Below are positions 43,697 through 53,140 of a stretch of 64,000 nucleotides of DNA, piece by piece. Made by a program: the position numbers and the translations under genes. How positions within the stretch are numbered: the first letter of the stretch is position 1; every line of letters starts with the position of its first letter. Below the pieces are notes generated by a model, which worked only from the letters and a program-made list of their open reading frames with translations, did not search any database and was not told where the DNA came from. Source of the stretch: UBA1195 sp045598025 (lineage in GTDB: Bacteria > Bacteroidota > Bacteroidia > Bacteroidales > WCHB1-69); the NCBI GenBank assembly GCA_045598025.1, contig JAZLLH010000060.1, positions 14,084-78,083 on the forward strand, given 5' to 3'.

Positions 43697-43704
43697 CAAA
43701 AGTA
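43697..43704 (-). promoter_or_regulatory. -7 promoter element for the acidic lipoprotein gene
   Basis: The minus strand reads TACTTTTG followed by C, a full match, 54 bases before the start at 43643. Confidence 0.75.
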
Positions 43705-43748
43705 TACAAATACTGCATACGAAATTGCGCTTTTTTGATTTTTTTTTT

Positions 43749-44447
43749 TTACAGTTCCCCCTTGCTCAAAACTTTAAACAGAGATCGGACCTCATCCTCA
43801 TCCGTTTCCAGATAGGATGCATCCTTGGAAAGTTTCTTGCAGGAAGCATGCAGTTCATCCACCCCGGTGATACTGGCAATCTCCGCTGCGTTGGCAGACG
43901 CAATACCTGCCCCGGCCATAATGAGTATACGATCTGCCGCCTGCTCTTTCAGACGACGAAGCATTCCCAGCCCCTGATAGGCATTTTTTTCACCTCCGGA
44001 AGTCAACAGCCTGTGACAACCGCAGGCAATAACATCCTCCAAAGCCTTTTCCTTGTCGACGGCAAGGTCAAAAGCTCTATGAAATGTCACTTCCATGGGT
44101 GCCGCCAGACGGACGATTTCCCGGGTGCGCTCCATATCCACACTCCGGTCCGCACGCAGAAAACCTGTCACAACGGCAGATACACCCAACTGCTTACATA
44201 CCTGTACATCCTGCTTCATCACCTCGTATTCTGCCTCCGTATAGCAAAAGGAACCCGCACGGCTTCTGATCAGCACGTGCGTACGCAACTGCAAGGTCTT
44301 TACACAATAATTGATCAGGGCCAAGGAAGGCGTTACTCCTCCCGACTCCAACGCTCCGCACAATTCAACGCGCACGGCACCGGCCTTTTTTGCATTCAGG
44401 GCCGATTGGGCCGATGCTACACAGATTTCGATATGGGATATGTCCAT
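43749..44447 (-). CDS. cutC: CutC-family protein
   Basis: The 232-residue TIM-barrel protein begins EICVASAQSALNAKKAGAVRVELC and has VTFHRAFDL and HRLLTSGG, all diagnostic of CutC. CutC was tied to copper homeostasis in E. coli, but its enzymatic role is unresolved. It follows the PHP-family gene by 11 bases in a ruvC-PHP-cutC operon. Confidence 0.93.
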   Translation of the reverse strand: MDISHIEICVASAQSALNAKKAGAVRVELCGALESGGVTPSLALINYCVKTLQLRTHVLIRSRAGSFCYTEAEYEVMKQDVQVCKQLGVSAVVTGFLRADRSVDMERTREIVRLAAPMEVTFHRAFDLAVDKEKALEDVIACGCHRLLTSGGEKNAYQGLGMLRRLKEQAADRILIMAGAGIASANAAEIASITGVDELHASCKKLSKDASYLETDEDEVRSLFKVLSKGEL

Positions 44448-44458
44448 TGGTTTAAGTA

Positions 44459-45277
44459 TTAAATAATGTCTACGATTTCCGGATAGGAAATTTCCCGCAA
44501 AAAGGCATAGGCCCCTTCATCATAGGGTAATTCCTCCGGCTGATGCGCATCGTTTCCGACCACGACGGGTATGCGCATTTCCTTCATGCGCCGGATTATG
44601 GAACGGGAAGGATAGAAATCCGGATGACGGCCCTTGTAAAGACCGCGTGTATTGATCTCGCACAGGCAACCGCTCTCCCGGATGAGTTCCAGGGTTTCGC
44701 TCACCAGGGAGACGTACCAAGGTTCATCCGCATGAAAATAACGGTTGCGGTTATGCATTTCTATTTTGTTGAAATGTCCGACGATGTCTGGCTTCTGCGT
44801 CTGAATCATTTCGTTGTTCTGCTCGTAAAACGCTTTGACTCCGGCACGGATATCTCCGCCGAATACAGACTGCAGGCCTTCATCATAACGTTCGTAGCGG
44901 CTGCCGTCTATGGACCAGAAATCCGTTCCCTTGTCCCTATTGACAATATGGACGGAACCTATACAATAATCAAGACCGCACTCCTTTTTCAGGGAAGAAA
45001 AATCATCCATGACTCCGGGAATGTAGTCGATTTCCAATCCCAAAGAGAGGCGGATACGTCCGGCATACTCCTGCTGACATTTCCGGACTTCGGACACGTA
45101 GGCGGAAAGCTGCTCGGGACGAATGGCGAATTTGTTTTCGAAAGGGACCGGTGCATGACCGGAAAAACCGAGATGGGTGAATCCGCAGAGGAGCGCCTCC
45201 TCCACATAATCCTTCAATTCGCCCTTTCCGTCGCAATAATGGGAATGCGTATGGTAATTGGAATGTATCTGCATCAT
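44459..45277 (-). CDS. PHP-domain histidinol-phosphatase-like phosphoesterase
   Basis: The ~272-residue protein has the PHP metal motifs: NYHTHSHYCDG at the start, GFSGHAP, GLEIDYIPG, IGSVHIVNRDKG, DIVGHFNKIE and VVGNDAHQPEEL. It resembles HisK-type histidinol phosphatase of histidine biosynthesis. No other his genes are nearby, so a different phosphoester is possible. I start at the first of two consecutive ATGs (45277); the longer frame to 45337 overlaps ruvC. Confidence 0.85.
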   Translation of the reverse strand: MMQIHSNYHTHSHYCDGKGELKDYVEEALLCGFTHLGFSGHAPVPFENKFAIRPEQLSAYVSEVRKCQQEYAGRIRLSLGLEIDYIPGVMDDFSSLKKECGLDYCIGSVHIVNRDKGTDFWSIDGSRYERYDEGLQSVFGGDIRAGVKAFYEQNNEMIQTQKPDIVGHFNKIEMHNRNRYFHADEPWYVSLVSETLELIRESGCLCEINTRGLYKGRHPDFYPSRSIIRRMKEMRIPVVVGNDAHQPEELPYDEGAYAFLREISYPEIVDII

Positions 45278-45279
45278 TT

Positions 45280-45861
45280 TCAACTGTTCGTATCGGAAAT
45301 AATACGGTCTCTGTTTCGGTTCAGGAATTGCTCCCACCCCTTGGACCCGCCGGAAGAAGGAACGAAAGAGGTACTTTCGTAATGATGGCAGAGCGCGATG
45401 CCGAGAGCATCCGTTGCATCCAGATAGGCAGGAGTTTCCGAAACATTCAGTATGCGCGCCAGCATGGCGGCCAACTGTTCTTTGGAAGCATTGCCGTTGC
45501 CGGTAACAGCCTGTTTGACCTTACGCGGCGTATACTCGAACACCGGAATCTCCCGGTGCAATGCAACCGCCATGGCAATGCCCTGCGCCCTACCCAACTT
45601 CAGCATGGACTGCACATTTTTACCATAGAAAGGTTCTTCTATGGCCAGCACATCCGGATGGAAACGGTCGACCAAGGTACTCACGTCCTCAAATATCTCT
45701 TTCAGCCGCAAGGCCATGGAATTTTTAGAGGAAAAAGTCAGGGCTCCCATTTCAAGGACACGCAACTGCTTCTGCTTCACTTCCAGAAATGCATACCCCA
45801 TGACGCGGGTGCCGGGGTCAATCCCCATAATAATCTGTTCCGATACGTTTTCCTGTTTCAT
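45280..45861 (-). CDS. ruvC: Holliday junction endonuclease RuvC
   Basis: The 193-residue resolvase has an RNase H-like fold. Catalytic acidic residues are readable: Asp15 in GIDPGTRVMGY, Glu in AIEEPFYGKN and the DATDALGIALCHH pair near the end. It cuts four-way junctions migrated by RuvAB, which are not in this window. It leads the ruvC-PHP-cutC operon; a terminator for serA lies just upstream. Confidence 0.96.
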   Translation of the reverse strand: MKQENVSEQIIMGIDPGTRVMGYAFLEVKQKQLRVLEMGALTFSSKNSMALRLKEIFEDVSTLVDRFHPDVLAIEEPFYGKNVQSMLKLGRAQGIAMAVALHREIPVFEYTPRKVKQAVTGNGNASKEQLAAMLARILNVSETPAYLDATDALGIALCHHYESTSFVPSSGGSKGWEQFLNRNRDRIISDTNS

Positions 45862-45862
45862 A

Positions 45863-45906
45863 ACAAAAAAAAGAGACGCCGGAACGCCTGGCTCCGTGCG
45901 TCTCTT
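45863..45906 (-). terminator. Terminator between serA and ruvC
   Basis: AAGAGACGC (45871-45879) pairs with GCGTCTCTT (45898-45906), with an inner CGGA/TCCG extension. On the minus strand it is followed by a run of T, 17 bases after the serA stop. Confidence 0.85.
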
Positions 45907-45922
45907 TACCGTAGGATGAATC

Positions 45923-46843
45923 CTATTTGTTCACCTGGAATTTGGTGCAACCGGTAGCAAAGAAATTGCTGATCTGATCGGCAGCGGCCAAACCGGCATT
46001 GATATTGGCTTCTTCCGTCTGAGCACCCATTTTTTTCGGGGTGGCGAAATAGCGGCCTTCAAATGCTTTGAAATCGGCGTCGGCATCCGGCATGATGTCG
46101 GTGATGTATTTGAGGTCGGTACGTTCGGCCATCAATTTCAGCAGTTCGGCTTCGTTGATGACTTCCTTACGGGCACTGTTGACCAGAATACCACCCTTGT
46201 GCATCTTGCCTACGAGAGCATAATTGATGCTCTGCTTGGTTTCGGCGGTAGCCGGAATGTGCAGGGAAACTACGTCGCAGGTTTCGAACAAAGCTTCCTG
46301 ATTGGCCACGGCAGTAGCAATGCCGGAAGCATTGATCTGTTCGGCGGTCAGGAATGCATCGTACGCATACACTTCCATACCGAAACCTTTGGCGATACGG
46401 GCCACGTTACGTCCGACATTACCGAAAGCAAGGATACCGAGTTTCTTGCCCATCAGTTCGGAACCGGATTTGCCGTTGTAGAAATTACGGACAGCGTATA
46501 CCAGCATACCCATCACCAATTCGGCGACAGCGTTGGAGTTCTGTCCCGGAGTGTTCATGGCCACAATGCCACGGGCGGTGCAGGCTTCGAGGTCGAGGTT
46601 GTCATAACCTGCTCCAGCACGCACGACGATTTTCAGATTCCTGGCATGATCGATGACTTCCTTCGTCACTTTGTCGGAACGGACGATCAGTGCGTCAGCG
46701 TCGGCAACAGCTGCGTAGAAATCATTGACATCGGTATATTTTTCCAATAAAGCCAAGGTGTGGCCGTTCTTTTCAACTACTTCGCGAATGCCGTCAACGG
46801 CAACTTTTGCAAAAGGTTTTTCAGTTGCTACTAAAACTTTCAT
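45923..46843 (-). CDS. serA: D-3-phosphoglycerate dehydrogenase (short form)
   Basis: The 306-residue enzyme commits 3-phosphoglycerate to serine synthesis. It has the Rossmann motif ILAFGNVGRNVARIAKGFG, VVRAGAGYDNLD and the NSARKEVINEAEL region. It lacks the C-terminal ACT domain, so it probably escapes serine feedback. Its ATG is 63 bases past the serC stop, with a 9-bp hairpin in the gap (46859-46881). An upstream open frame to 46939 overlaps serC and is not used. Confidence 0.93.
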   Translation of the reverse strand: MKVLVATEKPFAKVAVDGIREVVEKNGHTLALLEKYTDVNDFYAAVADADALIVRSDKVTKEVIDHARNLKIVVRAGAGYDNLDLEACTARGIVAMNTPGQNSNAVAELVMGMLVYAVRNFYNGKSGSELMGKKLGILAFGNVGRNVARIAKGFGMEVYAYDAFLTAEQINASGIATAVANQEALFETCDVVSLHIPATAETKQSINYALVGKMHKGGILVNSARKEVINEAELLKLMAERTDLKYITDIMPDADADFKAFEGRYFATPKKMGAQTEEANINAGLAAADQISNFFATGCTKFQVNK

Positions 46844-46858
46844 GTTTATGTTTTTTGT

Positions 46859-46881
46859 GTGACCGGCATTGCGCCGGTCAC
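46859..46881 (-). promoter_or_regulatory. Intercistronic hairpin just upstream of serA
   Basis: On the minus strand GTGACCGGC, GCAAT, GCCGGTCAC make a perfect 9-bp stem with a 5-base loop, 15 bases before the serA ATG. It is followed by A-rich sequence, so it is not an ordinary terminator; an RNA stability or translation-setting element is plausible. Confidence 0.55.
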
Positions 46882-46905
46882 TGTTCACTGACTTGTAATT
46901 ATTAA

Positions 46906-48024
46906 TTATTTGTTGGCTTTTTCGAAATCCTGCATGCACTGTACCAGGGCTTCAACGGCTTCGATGGTGCAGGCATTGTACAGGCTGGCGCGGAAACCGC
47001 CGACACTGCGGTGACCCTTGATACCGACCATGCCGCGTTCTTTTGCGAATGCCATGAAAGCATCCTGCAGGTTTTCACGACCTTCGGCCATGACCCAGCA
47101 GTGGTTCATGATGGAACGGTCTTCCTTGCATTCCACGGTGCCGCGGAACATGCTGTTGCGGTCGATTTCTTCGTACAGCATAGCGGATTTTTTCAGGTTG
47201 ATCTTGTTCATTTCAGCCACACCGCCGATGGTGTTCTTCACCCACTTCAAGGTTTCGTGCATGACGAAAATCGGAAGTACGGGAGGCGTATTGAACATGG
47301 AAATGTTCTTGGCTTCTTCCACAGCGTGAGTACGGTAATCCACCATGGTAGGCAGCGGATTCATATACTGACGGTCGGTAATTTTGCCGAGGATGTCTTT
47401 GCGGACAATGACGAAGGTAACACCGGCAGGACCGACATTCTTCTGGGCACCACCGTAAATCAGACCGTATTTGGTCACGTCCACGGGACGGCTCATGATA
47501 TCGGAACTCATGTCAGCGACCAGCATGACGTTGTTGATTTCGCTGGCGGCGAAGTCCTTGCGGATTTCCGTTCCGTAAATGGTATTGTTCGTCGTGATGT
47601 GGAAATAATCGGCATCGGCAGGAACAGTCCATCCTTTGGGAATATAGCTGTAGGTCTTGTCTTCAGAAGAAGCAACGATAACGGTTTCACCGAAATTTTT
47701 GGCTTCTTTGGCGGCTTTCTTTGCCCAGACGCCCGTCTGCAGATAGGCAGCCTTTTTGTTCAACAGATTGGCAGGAACCGTCATGAACTGGGTGCTGGCA
47801 CCACCACCGAGGAACAATACTTCGTATTCGGCAGGAATGTTCAGCAGTTCACGCCACAACTGACGGGTTTCTTCCATGGTACGTTCCCAACCCGGAGTGC
47901 GGTGGGAGATTTCCATCAGACCGATACCGGTGTTGTCAAAATCACGGATGGCGTTGATAGTAGATTCAACGGCCTCTTTCGGCAGTACGCAGGGACCTGC
48001 ATTGAAATTATAAGCTGTTTTCAT
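46906..48024 (-). CDS. serC: Phosphoserine aminotransferase
   Basis: The 372-residue PLP enzyme converts 3-phosphohydroxypyruvate to phosphoserine. The start [17 protein letters not shown] is typical, as are the [11 protein letters not shown] phosphate region and the PLP lysine in [14 protein letters not shown] use the ATG at 48024; the open frame to 48063 overlaps the preceding lipoprotein gene. serC-serA adjacency is the Bacteroidetes arrangement. Confidence 0.96.
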   Translation of the reverse strand: MKTAYNFNAGPCVLPKEAVESTINAIRDFDNTGIGLMEISHRTPGWERTMEETRQLWRELLNIPAEYEVLFLGGGASTQFMTVPANLLNKKAAYLQTGVWAKKAAKEAKNFGETVIVASSEDKTYSYIPKGWTVPADADYFHITTNNTIYGTEIRKDFAASEINNVMLVADMSSDIMSRPVDVTKYGLIYGGAQKNVGPAGVTFVIVRKDILGKITDRQYMNPLPTMVDYRTHAVEEAKNISMFNTPPVLPIFVMHETLKWVKNTIGGVAEMNKINLKKSAMLYEEIDRNSMFRGTVECKEDRSIMNHCWVMAEGRENLQDAFMAFAKERGMVGIKGHRSVGGFRASLYNACTIEAVEALVQCMQDFEKANK

Positions 48025-48053
48025 GTCTTTTATTTTGGATTTTAAATGGTTAA

Positions 48054-48428
48054 TTATTTGCAAATGATTTCGATATTTTCCACTTGTTCACCGGCCACCT
48101 TGTAGCTCTTGGTGCGGGAAGTATAGGTTACAGGCTGTGCAAACAATTCCGTGTCCGTGTAGGAGGCCGAAATCTGGTAGGTACCGTCAGGGACAGCGGT
48201 GAAAGCGAAACTTCCGTCACTCTTTGCCGTGATTTTTTTGATATAGGCTTCTGCCGTGGAATTGTGCAGATACAGCGTGGCGCCATGGGCGACATTGGTT
48301 TCTTCCAGATCGCCGTCATAGAATTTGACTACACCCTGAAGGGTATTATTGTCCTTCACTTCTTCGGGCTTGCAAGCGGTAAGGGCCACAGTGCAGCCGA
48401 CTAATAAAAACAAAAAGAGCTTTTTCAT
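48054..48428 (-). CDS. Small lipoprotein with a carboxypeptidase-regulatory-like Ig fold
   Basis: The 124-residue product has a lipobox ([10 protein letters not shown]) and one beta-sandwich domain ([10 protein letters not shown] ... [19 protein letters not shown]) of the carboxypeptidase regulatory type. It would be membrane-anchored on the periplasmic or outer side. It is first in a transcript with serC and serA, an odd link between an envelope protein and serine synthesis. No enzymatic motif. Confidence 0.78.
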   Translation of the reverse strand: MKKLFLFLLVGCTVALTACKPEEVKDNNTLQGVVKFYDGDLEETNVAHGATLYLHNSTAEAYIKKITAKSDGSFAFTAVPDGTYQISASYTDTELFAQPVTYTSRTKSYKVAGEQVENIEIICK

Positions 48429-48458
48429 GTGCTATTGGTTTATGGTTAAAAACTGCTG

Positions 48459-48466
48459 CAAAGATA
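48459..48466 (-). promoter_or_regulatory. -7 promoter element for the lipoprotein-serC-serA operon
   Basis: The minus strand reads TATCTTTG followed by C, a full TAnnTTTG match, 31 bases before the start at 48428. Confidence 0.72.
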
Positions 48467-48539
48467 GTCATATTTCCAACATGAAGTGCCATTTTCCAAA
48501 TTTAATTTTCACCACAGCAAAACCTATCTCCATTTTGTA

Positions 48540-48547
48540 TAATTTTG
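48540..48547 (+). promoter_or_regulatory. -7 promoter element for the AddB-like gene
   Basis: TAATTTTG followed by C matches the consensus. It leaves ~55 bases before the ATG at 48608 and rules out the ATG at 48558 only weakly. Confidence 0.6.
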
Positions 48548-48607
48548 CACCCTCGCATGCCTGCACCGGCAGCCTTTCCGAACAGAAAAACAAAAAAAGA
48601 GAGATTC

Positions 48608-51385
48608 ATGGCAACATCCGCTTCCAACAGACCCGAAAGCTTCATTCAGGAAACCGTACGGTACCTCATCGGAAATCATTCCGATTTGCACCGATTCTGC
48701 ATCATTTTGCCATCCAACCGTTCCGCCAGAGCTTTCCGTGACGAGCTGCAGAGCAGCATGAAAGGAGGTTCTCTCTTTCCTGACATCACGACCATAGCAG
48801 AATGGATGCAAACCCTGTCCGGTCTCCGCACTGCCAAGGATGAAGTGCTGCTGATGACACTGTTCGAACTTTGCGCGGAAATGCATCCCGGAGATACCCT
48901 CTCCTTCCGCGATTTCTGCGGATACGCACGGATGCTGCTGAAGGACTTCGACGACATCGACATGTCGCTGGCTCCGGCGGACGATGTGATGGAATCCCTT
49001 CTGCAGATCAAGGAAATGGAAGCCAACATGCGGGACGGAGGCCTCTCTTCCTCCGGAAAAACACACATACACAGCCGCTACCTCGACTTTTGCAGGGAAT
49101 TGCCGCTGTATTATCACCGGCTGCGCGAACGCCTGTCTGCTCAGGGTCTGTCCTACCAGGGCATGCAGTATAGGGAAACGCTGGACAGATTGGAAAACCG
49201 CATATCCGCCCTTCCCTACGGGAAATATGTATTTGTAGGATTCAGTGCCCTCTCCAATGCGGAAGAGGCGCTGCTGCTCCGACTGTACAGTCTGGGAAAG
49301 GCAGAACTCATCGTGGACTGTGAGCAATGGTATCTGCAGACCGATGTGCCGAACCCGGCCGGCCGTTTCATACACCGGCTGCAATCGAAAATGCCGGTCA
49401 CCGTATTCCAGCACGATTTTTTGCACGAAATGCATAAAAAAGTGGAAATCATAGGATTTCCTCAGGAAAGCACCCAGGCAGATTTTCTTCACGAACTGCT
49501 GCTGCAACTGAGACAGGAAGATCCGGAAGCCCGATGCGCCGTCGTCCTGCTGAAGGAGAACCTGCTCCTCCCCGTCCTCTATGCGCTGCCGGATGACAAA
49601 GCCAACATCAGTATGGAATATCCCGTGTACAACACAGCAGTATTTTCCCTGGTGCACCACTACCTGACGGCCCTGGAAAACAGAGACAGATTCCTCGGCG
49701 GTTCCCAGACGGAAGCCCGCATCTACCACAAGGATTTGCGCTGTTTTTTGGGAAACACCTTCTTACAGGAACGCATGCGGGCGGACGGACAGCCATCGGA
49801 TTTTTCCTCCGAAACCCGCATTTTCTATACGCGGGACTCCCTGCTTGATTTTCTGGAATCGGGATCCATGGACAAAGCAACGGCCGAACGCGTGACCGGA
49901 TGGCTGTTTGCCGACCTTTCGGCCAACGAAATCCGGGCCCGTATGGAAGATATGCTGACCTACCTCGACGACGAGCACATGCAGGAAACGCACCGGGCCA
50001 TGATCACGCAACTGCGGAAATCCCTGCAGGAAATCTTCCCCATCTGCGAACACATTCCGGACGCGGACATTTCCTCCCTGCGCTATCTGCTGGAGAACCT
50101 GGTATCTGCCATCACTTTTCCTTTTGAGAGCGAACACAGCAGCCGCCTTCAGATCAACGGAATGTTGGAAACCAGAGTACTGGATTTCGACCATGTCATC
50201 CTGCTGTCTGCCAATGAAGGGGTTCTGCCGAACAGAAAGGCATCCCAGACCCTGATTCCCTTCGATGTCCGAAGATACTATGACCTGCCTACTTATCAGA
50301 ATCACGAGGCGGTAATGACCTATCACTTCTTCCGCCTGCTGCAGCGGGCCAGCCGTATTTTCCTTGCCTATAACATGGATGACCGGGAAGAAGTCCGGGA
50401 AAAAAGCCGGCTGCTACAGCAGATTTCCCTGTACTGGAAAAATCAGGAAAATGTGGAAATCAGGGAAAGAATCTGTGCCTTGCCCCAGCCCGTCCGGCAT
50501 GCACAGGAAGACATCCGCATTCCGAAAAGCGGGGCTCTGATGGAAAAACTGCAGCGGATGGATTTTTCACCCAGCCTGATCAATCTGTACCTGGAATGTC
50601 CGCTGAAATTCTGTTTCCGATACCTGCTGAAACTGAATCCCCCCACCGAACCGGAAGAGGAAATACAGGCCAACACCATGGGAACGGTCATACACCATAT
50701 TCTGGAAAAACGGCTGCAGCCCGGAGCCCTGGACCTGGATACAAAACACCTGAGAGAAGAAGTCATCGGAGCTTTCTGTGACAAAAACCTCTGCGGTATC
50801 GTCCTCAAACCGGAAGATGTGCTGCACGAAAAAAACCGTCTGATACTGGAATTGTCACTGCGCTACCTCCGGGATTACCTCCTCCACTTCCAGAAAGAAG
50901 TGGAAAAAAACGGAAATCCGGTACTGAAAGTGGAAGAAAAAATCAGCAGCAGCCTGGAAATCGGAGACAGAATCATCCGACTCACGGGATTCATAGACCG
51001 CATGGATGCTGAAAACAGTATTCTGCGCGTAATCGACTACAAAACAGGATTTTTCGATCCAAAATCTCTTCGTTTGGAAAACGCGGCTGAACTTTTTGAC
51101 GGAAAGCACAAGGAAGCCCTGCAACTGATGCTGTACATGTTTGTCAAACATCGGGAGGAACGGATTCCTCAATTGCAGGCTCAGATTGTTTCCTTCCAGC
51201 ATCCCAAAGAGACCTGCCTGCTTTCCGTACACGACAGAAACATATTTTCACAGGAAGATTTCCAGACTTTCGAACACAGCCTCTGCGAATTCATCGGAAG
51301 AATGTTCGACACTTCCGAGGATTTCACCTGCATACGGGAAGAGATGCATTGTGACTATTGCGATTTCAAAAGCCTGTGCTTCTGA
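48608..51385 (+). CDS. AddB-like helicase-nuclease with PD-(D/E)XK and Fe-S cluster domain
   Basis: With the ATG at 48608 the protein has 925 residues. It starts with a degenerate SF1 helicase-like region (LPSNRSARAFRDEL) and ends in a RecB-family nuclease (VIDYKTG, the DYKTG motif). Cysteines in YLECPLKFCFRY and the terminal CDYCDFKSLC (C915-x2-C918-x5-C924) match the AddB iron-sulfur staple. AddAB processes DNA double-strand breaks. The addA partner is not within this window. It converges on recX with a 20-base overlap. Confidence 0.9.
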   Translation: MATSASNRPESFIQETVRYLIGNHSDLHRFCIILPSNRSARAFRDELQSSMKGGSLFPDITTIAEWMQTLSGLRTAKDEVLLMTLFELCAEMHPGDTLSFRDFCGYARMLLKDFDDIDMSLAPADDVMESLLQIKEMEANMRDGGLSSSGKTHIHSRYLDFCRELPLYYHRLRERLSAQGLSYQGMQYRETLDRLENRISALPYGKYVFVGFSALSNAEEALLLRLYSLGKAELIVDCEQWYLQTDVPNPAGRFIHRLQSKMPVTVFQHDFLHEMHKKVEIIGFPQESTQADFLHELLLQLRQEDPEARCAVVLLKENLLLPVLYALPDDKANISMEYPVYNTAVFSLVHHYLTALENRDRFLGGSQTEARIYHKDLRCFLGNTFLQERMRADGQPSDFSSETRIFYTRDSLLDFLESGSMDKATAERVTGWLFADLSANEIRARMEDMLTYLDDEHMQETHRAMITQLRKSLQEIFPICEHIPDADISSLRYLLENLVSAITFPFESEHSSRLQINGMLETRVLDFDHVILLSANEGVLPNRKASQTLIPFDVRRYYDLPTYQNHEAVMTYHFFRLLQRASRIFLAYNMDDREEVREKSRLLQQISLYWKNQENVEIRERICALPQPVRHAQEDIRIPKSGALMEKLQRMDFSPSLINLYLECPLKFCFRYLLKLNPPTEPEEEIQANTMGTVIHHILEKRLQPGALDLDTKHLREEVIGAFCDKNLCGIVLKPEDVLHEKNRLILELSLRYLRDYLLHFQKEVEKNGNPVLKVEEKISSSLEIGDRIIRLTGFIDRMDAENSILRVIDYKTGFFDPKSLRLENAAELFDGKHKEALQLMLYMFVKHREERIPQLQAQIVSFQHPKETCLLSVHDRNIFSQEDFQTFEHSLCEFIGRMFDTSEDFTCIREEMHCDYCDFKSLCF

Positions 51386-51809
51386 TGGCTTCCGTTTCAA
51401 ACCCTCGAGCGAAGAGATAAGACCTCAACTTCCATTCCTGCTCTTCCGGTGCGAGATGCGAATGGGTGCGTTTCCAGGAATCCGCCACTCGGGCGATGGT
51501 TTCTGCATAATCTGAGAAATCCGTATTTTCCATGGCGTAACGAACACATCGATCGGATATTCCCTCTTGCCGGAGGGCGGCTGCTATTTTCATCCTTCCC
51601 CAGCGCTTGATGCGGTAGTGCCCGGACACAAAAGCCATTGCATAGCGCGATTCATTGAGAAAATTTTCGGAAATCAGTTCGGCAATCACTGCTTCGGAAT
51701 CCCTCTCGGAGACGCCCCAAACAGACAGACGACGCCTCACCTCCTGTTGACTGCGTTCCTGATAGGCACAATATTTTTCAGCCCGTACCAGTGCTTCCGT
51801 ATAGGTCAT
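51366..51809 (-). CDS. recX: Regulatory protein RecX
   Basis: The 147-residue all-helical protein has RecX features: EALVRAEKYCAYQERSQQEVRRRL, an AELISENFLNESRYAMAFV motif and a WGRMKIAAALRQEG-like third repeat. RecX damps RecA filament growth. It is the last gene of a minus-strand operon after two exported proteins, and its 3' end overlaps that of the AddB-like gene, so the transcripts are complementary there. Confidence 0.92.
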   Translation of the reverse strand: MTYTEALVRAEKYCAYQERSQQEVRRRLSVWGVSERDSEAVIAELISENFLNESRYAMAFVSGHYRIKRWGRMKIAAALRQEGISDRCVRYAMENTDFSDYAETIARVADSWKRTHSHLAPEEQEWKLRSYLFARGFETEAIRSTGF

Positions 51810-51812
51810 ATC

Positions 51813-53117
51813 CTATTGTCTGACAAGATTTCCGCTGCAGACAGGCTGTCCGCCGTACAGCACACGGTACAGATAAACGCCCTGCGGCATTCCATCCAAA
51901 GACAAAACGGTTTCTTCCTCATTCAAGATGCGGTCAAGCACCTTGCGACCATCTGCCGCATAGAGCTGGAGCAAAGCACCGAGCCACTGTTTGTCAATGC
52001 GGATATTCCACTGTGCGTTGGCAGGATTCGGATAGGTACGGAACATGCCGGTTCCGAAATCCGCAATGGATTCCGCCGTATCCTGTACAGTGAAATGCAA
52101 TGTATAGACATGATTGGAGACGCCGTCTTCGGCAGTCAGGCGAATTTCGGCAGTAGCTCCGTCCACTCCTTTTTCCGAAGGTGTGTAAACCAGGGTATCG
52201 TATATGTCGGAAACTTCCTTTGTATAAGTAATTTCCGGTACGTAATCTGCCGGTGTACCGGCAGGCAGCAGAATGTCATACGACAGGCGGGACTTCTCAA
52301 AACCGGCCAAAGGCAGAGAATCCATCTGTATGCCGTTCAGCCAGGAACTGTATATCAGTTCAATGTCGTCCACAGAAAGTTCATTGCCGATGTGGCCGCC
52401 CAAAATGGAAGAATCCGAGGCCAAATAAATCAGTATGTAGCGAGGCTCAGCCGTTCCAGAATAGGAAAAGGGAATTTTCAGCTGTGTCCAATGGGTAGCC
52501 GGAGCCAAGGTATCCGTACGAGGCAACAGGTAATTGATGCAGGCCGTGTACAGCGAGGAATCCTGAATATGGTTCATGTATTGGAAATCTGTATCCCCGT
52601 GAATATAGGCCACAATGCGGGCTCTGGAGGTATCCGCCTCCACTGCGTAATATTTCACCCACAGATAGAGGGAATCCGGAGTGGCCTGCAACGGATGACA
52701 GAACCTGGAATCCGTCCTTTCCGTGGAAAAATAGTTGAGGGGTGAAAAAACAGAAATGGAACCTATGTTGAAACGTCCGTTGCTCACCAGACCGCTCACT
52801 GCCATGGAGATGCCTCCACCATTGACATTGCGCGTCTGCAGCGTCAGATAGCTTTTGCCGCTTCCTCCCGGCCGACAGCCTTCGCTACGATCGTGCACGG
52901 AAGTGCTGTGGATGATGTCGGATATGATTTTGCTATAGGCAGAAGGAAGTCCGACAATCTGACAAACAGAGGAATTATAGGAATTCCATCCCAAAGGAAG
53001 GCTGAAACTGTCTGTGTCCCAATATTCGAAACCGGCATTGTCCAACTGATACGTCTGGGCGTTCGTGCAGGATATACCTGCAATGACAAATAAAACAATG
53101 ATGAGATTTTTTTTCAT
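51813..53117 (-). CDS. Exported PCMD-domain protein with T9SS sorting domain
   Basis: The 434-residue protein has a signal peptide (MKKNLIIVLFVIAGISCTNAQ), then a PCMD-type jelly-roll domain (LDNAGFEYWD start, SLYLWVKYY and ARIVAYIHGD strands; putative carbohydrate metabolism domain) across ~25-250. A short Ig-like linker follows, and a T9SS sorting domain (FRTYPNPANAQWNIRI ... QGVYLYRVLY) ends it. It probably binds carbohydrate at the surface. It lies 23 bases after the GH42-like gene, so both may act on one glycan. Confidence 0.85.
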   Translation of the reverse strand: MKKNLIIVLFVIAGISCTNAQTYQLDNAGFEYWDTDSFSLPLGWNSYNSSVCQIVGLPSAYSKIISDIIHSTSVHDRSEGCRPGGSGKSYLTLQTRNVNGGGISMAVSGLVSNGRFNIGSISVFSPLNYFSTERTDSRFCHPLQATPDSLYLWVKYYAVEADTSRARIVAYIHGDTDFQYMNHIQDSSLYTACINYLLPRTDTLAPATHWTQLKIPFSYSGTAEPRYILIYLASDSSILGGHIGNELSVDDIELIYSSWLNGIQMDSLPLAGFEKSRLSYDILLPAGTPADYVPEITYTKEVSDIYDTLVYTPSEKGVDGATAEIRLTAEDGVSNHVYTLHFTVQDTAESIADFGTGMFRTYPNPANAQWNIRIDKQWLGALLQLYAADGRKVLDRILNEEETVLSLDGMPQGVYLYRVLYGGQPVCSGNLVRQ

Positions 53118-53140
53118 GAATATTTTTTGTTTTTGACATA

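Noticed and set aside
43734..43752. T-rich tract near the cutC stop as a terminator
   Set aside because: No stem is associated with it.
47011..48045. 344-codon plus-strand frame opposite serC
   Set aside because: Shadow frame rich in His/Phe/Val without any family resemblance; serC is certain.
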